A DNA stretch of 64,000 nucleotides from Apostichopus parvimensis (taxonomy: Eukaryota > Echinodermata > Holothuroidea > Aspidochirotida > Stichopodidae): NCBI GenBank assembly GCA_000934455.1, contig KN883875.1, positions 131,309 to 195,308 of the forward strand, given 5' to 3'. Shown piece after piece: positions 62,821 to 64,000 of this stretch (positions within the stretch are counted from its first letter, which is position 1; every line of letters begins with the position of its first letter). The translations under genes were made by a program, and so were the position numbers. Under the pieces are notes generated by a model that worked only from the letters and a program-made list of their open reading frames with translations, had not been told where the DNA came from and searched no databases.

Positions 62821-63338
62821 CTGTAGATATGTGAACAAAAAAGAAATGTAATACACACAATCTTAATCATAACCTTGTTTGAAAGAATCAATTAGGCTAT
62901 GTTAATGCAGTTAAATGTTTTGTTACATTGGTCGTCTGTCCAATGTATAATGTTTATATGTATATATAATACATATATGTCTGTATGCATGTTCTTACAA
63001 CAGCTACATCGCAGGCTGTTTGAATGTTATGGGATAACCTAGAGCCAGTTTTGTTGCTACTGGGACAACGGAACTCTGCGTGACATTAACAACAACAGAC
63101 TCTGCGTGATTTGCGTATAACGTTAGCTTAGTTAGCTATAGTAGCACTAGCAGAAAAGATGTTCACGTGCATAGGGTCGTTATAAAGAAGATTTATGACT
63201 AATTTTGTTATGGAGCAATACAGGCACTGTATCATCTGGTTTTAAGCTGTTGAATTTTATTCAGCTTGGAGGCACAATGTGTTTGCATATGACATGCTTA
63301 TGGTCCACAGTGTTTCAAATAAGATATTTCAAACGAAC
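62821..63338. other. Presumed intron
   Basis: AT-rich, between two minus-strand candidate exons; no coding signal of its own. Confidence 0.4.
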
Positions 63339-63640
63339 CTTCCCAATGTCTTCTACTGTCAGAGGAGCTGACTGCAAAGGTGGTGTCTGTGCTGGCTGCA
63401 AAGTAGCTAAAGGTTGCCTAAGTTTGGAGATATCTGATAGTGATGACGGTGTTATTTGCACAGGAAGCTAAATAGGCGAGGGTTGTTTTGGTGGGGAAGC
63501 AGTTGAAGGTGGCGGTGTTACTGGCACATGAAATGTTGACAAGGGCCGTCTTGGTGGGGTTGCTGGTGGTATGATTCTACACCATTTTTTATTCAAAGAT
63601 GCAATTTCATCTTTCAACTCTGTTAGCGTGTCTGGTAGCA
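63339..63640 (-). pseudogene. Candidate Pro-rich exon with one internal stop
   Basis: Acceptor TTCTGTTCTCAG|TG at 63640 and donor GGGAAG|GTTCG at 63339. The frame reads LPDTLTELKDEIASLNKKW (a short coiled-coil-like helix), then a Pro-rich part (IPPATPPRRPLSTFHVPVT; PPPSTASPPKQPSP), one in-frame TAG, then LRQPLATLQPAQTPPLQSAP and VEDIGK. The stop suggests a pseudogene or a skipped exon. No known domain. Confidence 0.38.
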
Positions 63641-64000
63641 CTGAGAACAGAAATTCAAATAAAAATCAAGTTTGAACTGACCAAAACATTGAAGTCACTT
63701 ACCGAATTGGTCCATTTAACTTGGAGCAAAGTCATATTAATATTTGGAACTGCATTCCTCATTAAAGCACTACTTTAATTCCCATTCAATTAGATTCTTC
63801 TAAGTTAAATACCCATTTATGTCTCTGATTATCCTAAAAATGAATGTAAAAAACTGTATTGAAGTTTCAGCGGAAGAGCATAGCACAGTTTGACAGAAAG
63901 GCTATGTTAAGGGTCTGCAGTAGCAAATTTAACAAAATTTAGTGCCAGACATAGAATTATTGATAGTTATAACATGATCTAAAAAAACAGCCTGTCTAAA
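63641..64000. other. No gene seen
   Basis: AT-rich right edge; any exons of the minus-strand gene would lie beyond the window. Confidence 0.4.

Overview
This window is animal genomic DNA. It is AT-rich, has GT-AG spliced exons, carries no bacterial-style gene packing, and is dominated by transposon remains. The mixture (TTAA-flanked THAP transposons, Ty3/gypsy and copia elements, a P2X7-C-terminus-like zinc domain, a G2E3-like HECT domain, many TAGGCCTA-type strings) suggests a marine invertebrate deuterostome, perhaps an echinoderm such as a sea cucumber. The species cannot be proven from the sequence. No complete single-copy host gene, rRNA, tRNA or CRISPR array is visible.

Layout. 0.3-1.7 kb: minus-strand transposase of the 'FWPILG / CDAPARA' type, followed by a first exon of the kind seen in DUF4806-type proteins. 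4.2-9.4 kb: a palindrome-rich stretch split by a young Ty1/copia element (4798-9375) with near-identical LTRs and an AATTT target duplication. 10.1-11.9 kb: a second copy of the same transposase family beside GACGTCGATCC repeats. 13.3-17.95 kb: a truncated minus-strand Ty3/gypsy fossil. 18-24.3 kb: mostly unrecognised DNA with one good candidate exon and a 206-bp inverted-repeat element. 24.35-31.34 kb: two nested gypsy elements. A plus-strand, PHD-finger-bearing element sits inside the 126-bp 3' LTR of an older minus-strand element, and both target duplications can be read. 32-39 kb: a stray LTR and mostly empty sequence. 39.5-43.1 kb: plus-strand helix-turn-helix/integrase-associated fragments facing a minus-strand HECT-domain pseudogene. 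43.9-55.8 kb: three related mobile units. 57-64 kb: a fold-back element, a TCTCGCGAGA palindrome cluster and several spliced fragments of unrecognised genes on the minus strand.

The most interesting system is in 46.2-55.8 kb. Two TTAA-flanked elements with different terminal inverted repeats (46231-49165 and 49761-55809) have the same convergent two-gene plan. A THAP-domain gene, followed in the larger element by a recognisable DDE transposase, reads from one end. A cysteine-rich gene ending in a P2X7 'ballast'-like domain reads in from the other. Together with a third partial copy (43944-45540), this suggests a Kolobok-like transposon lineage that carries the P2X7-C-terminus-type zinc domain as a second gene.

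LTR divergence gives a relative order for the retroelements: host gypsy about 5%, nested gypsy about 2-3%, copia under 1% apart from one short indel. Percentages are hand estimates from reading the two LTRs of each element.
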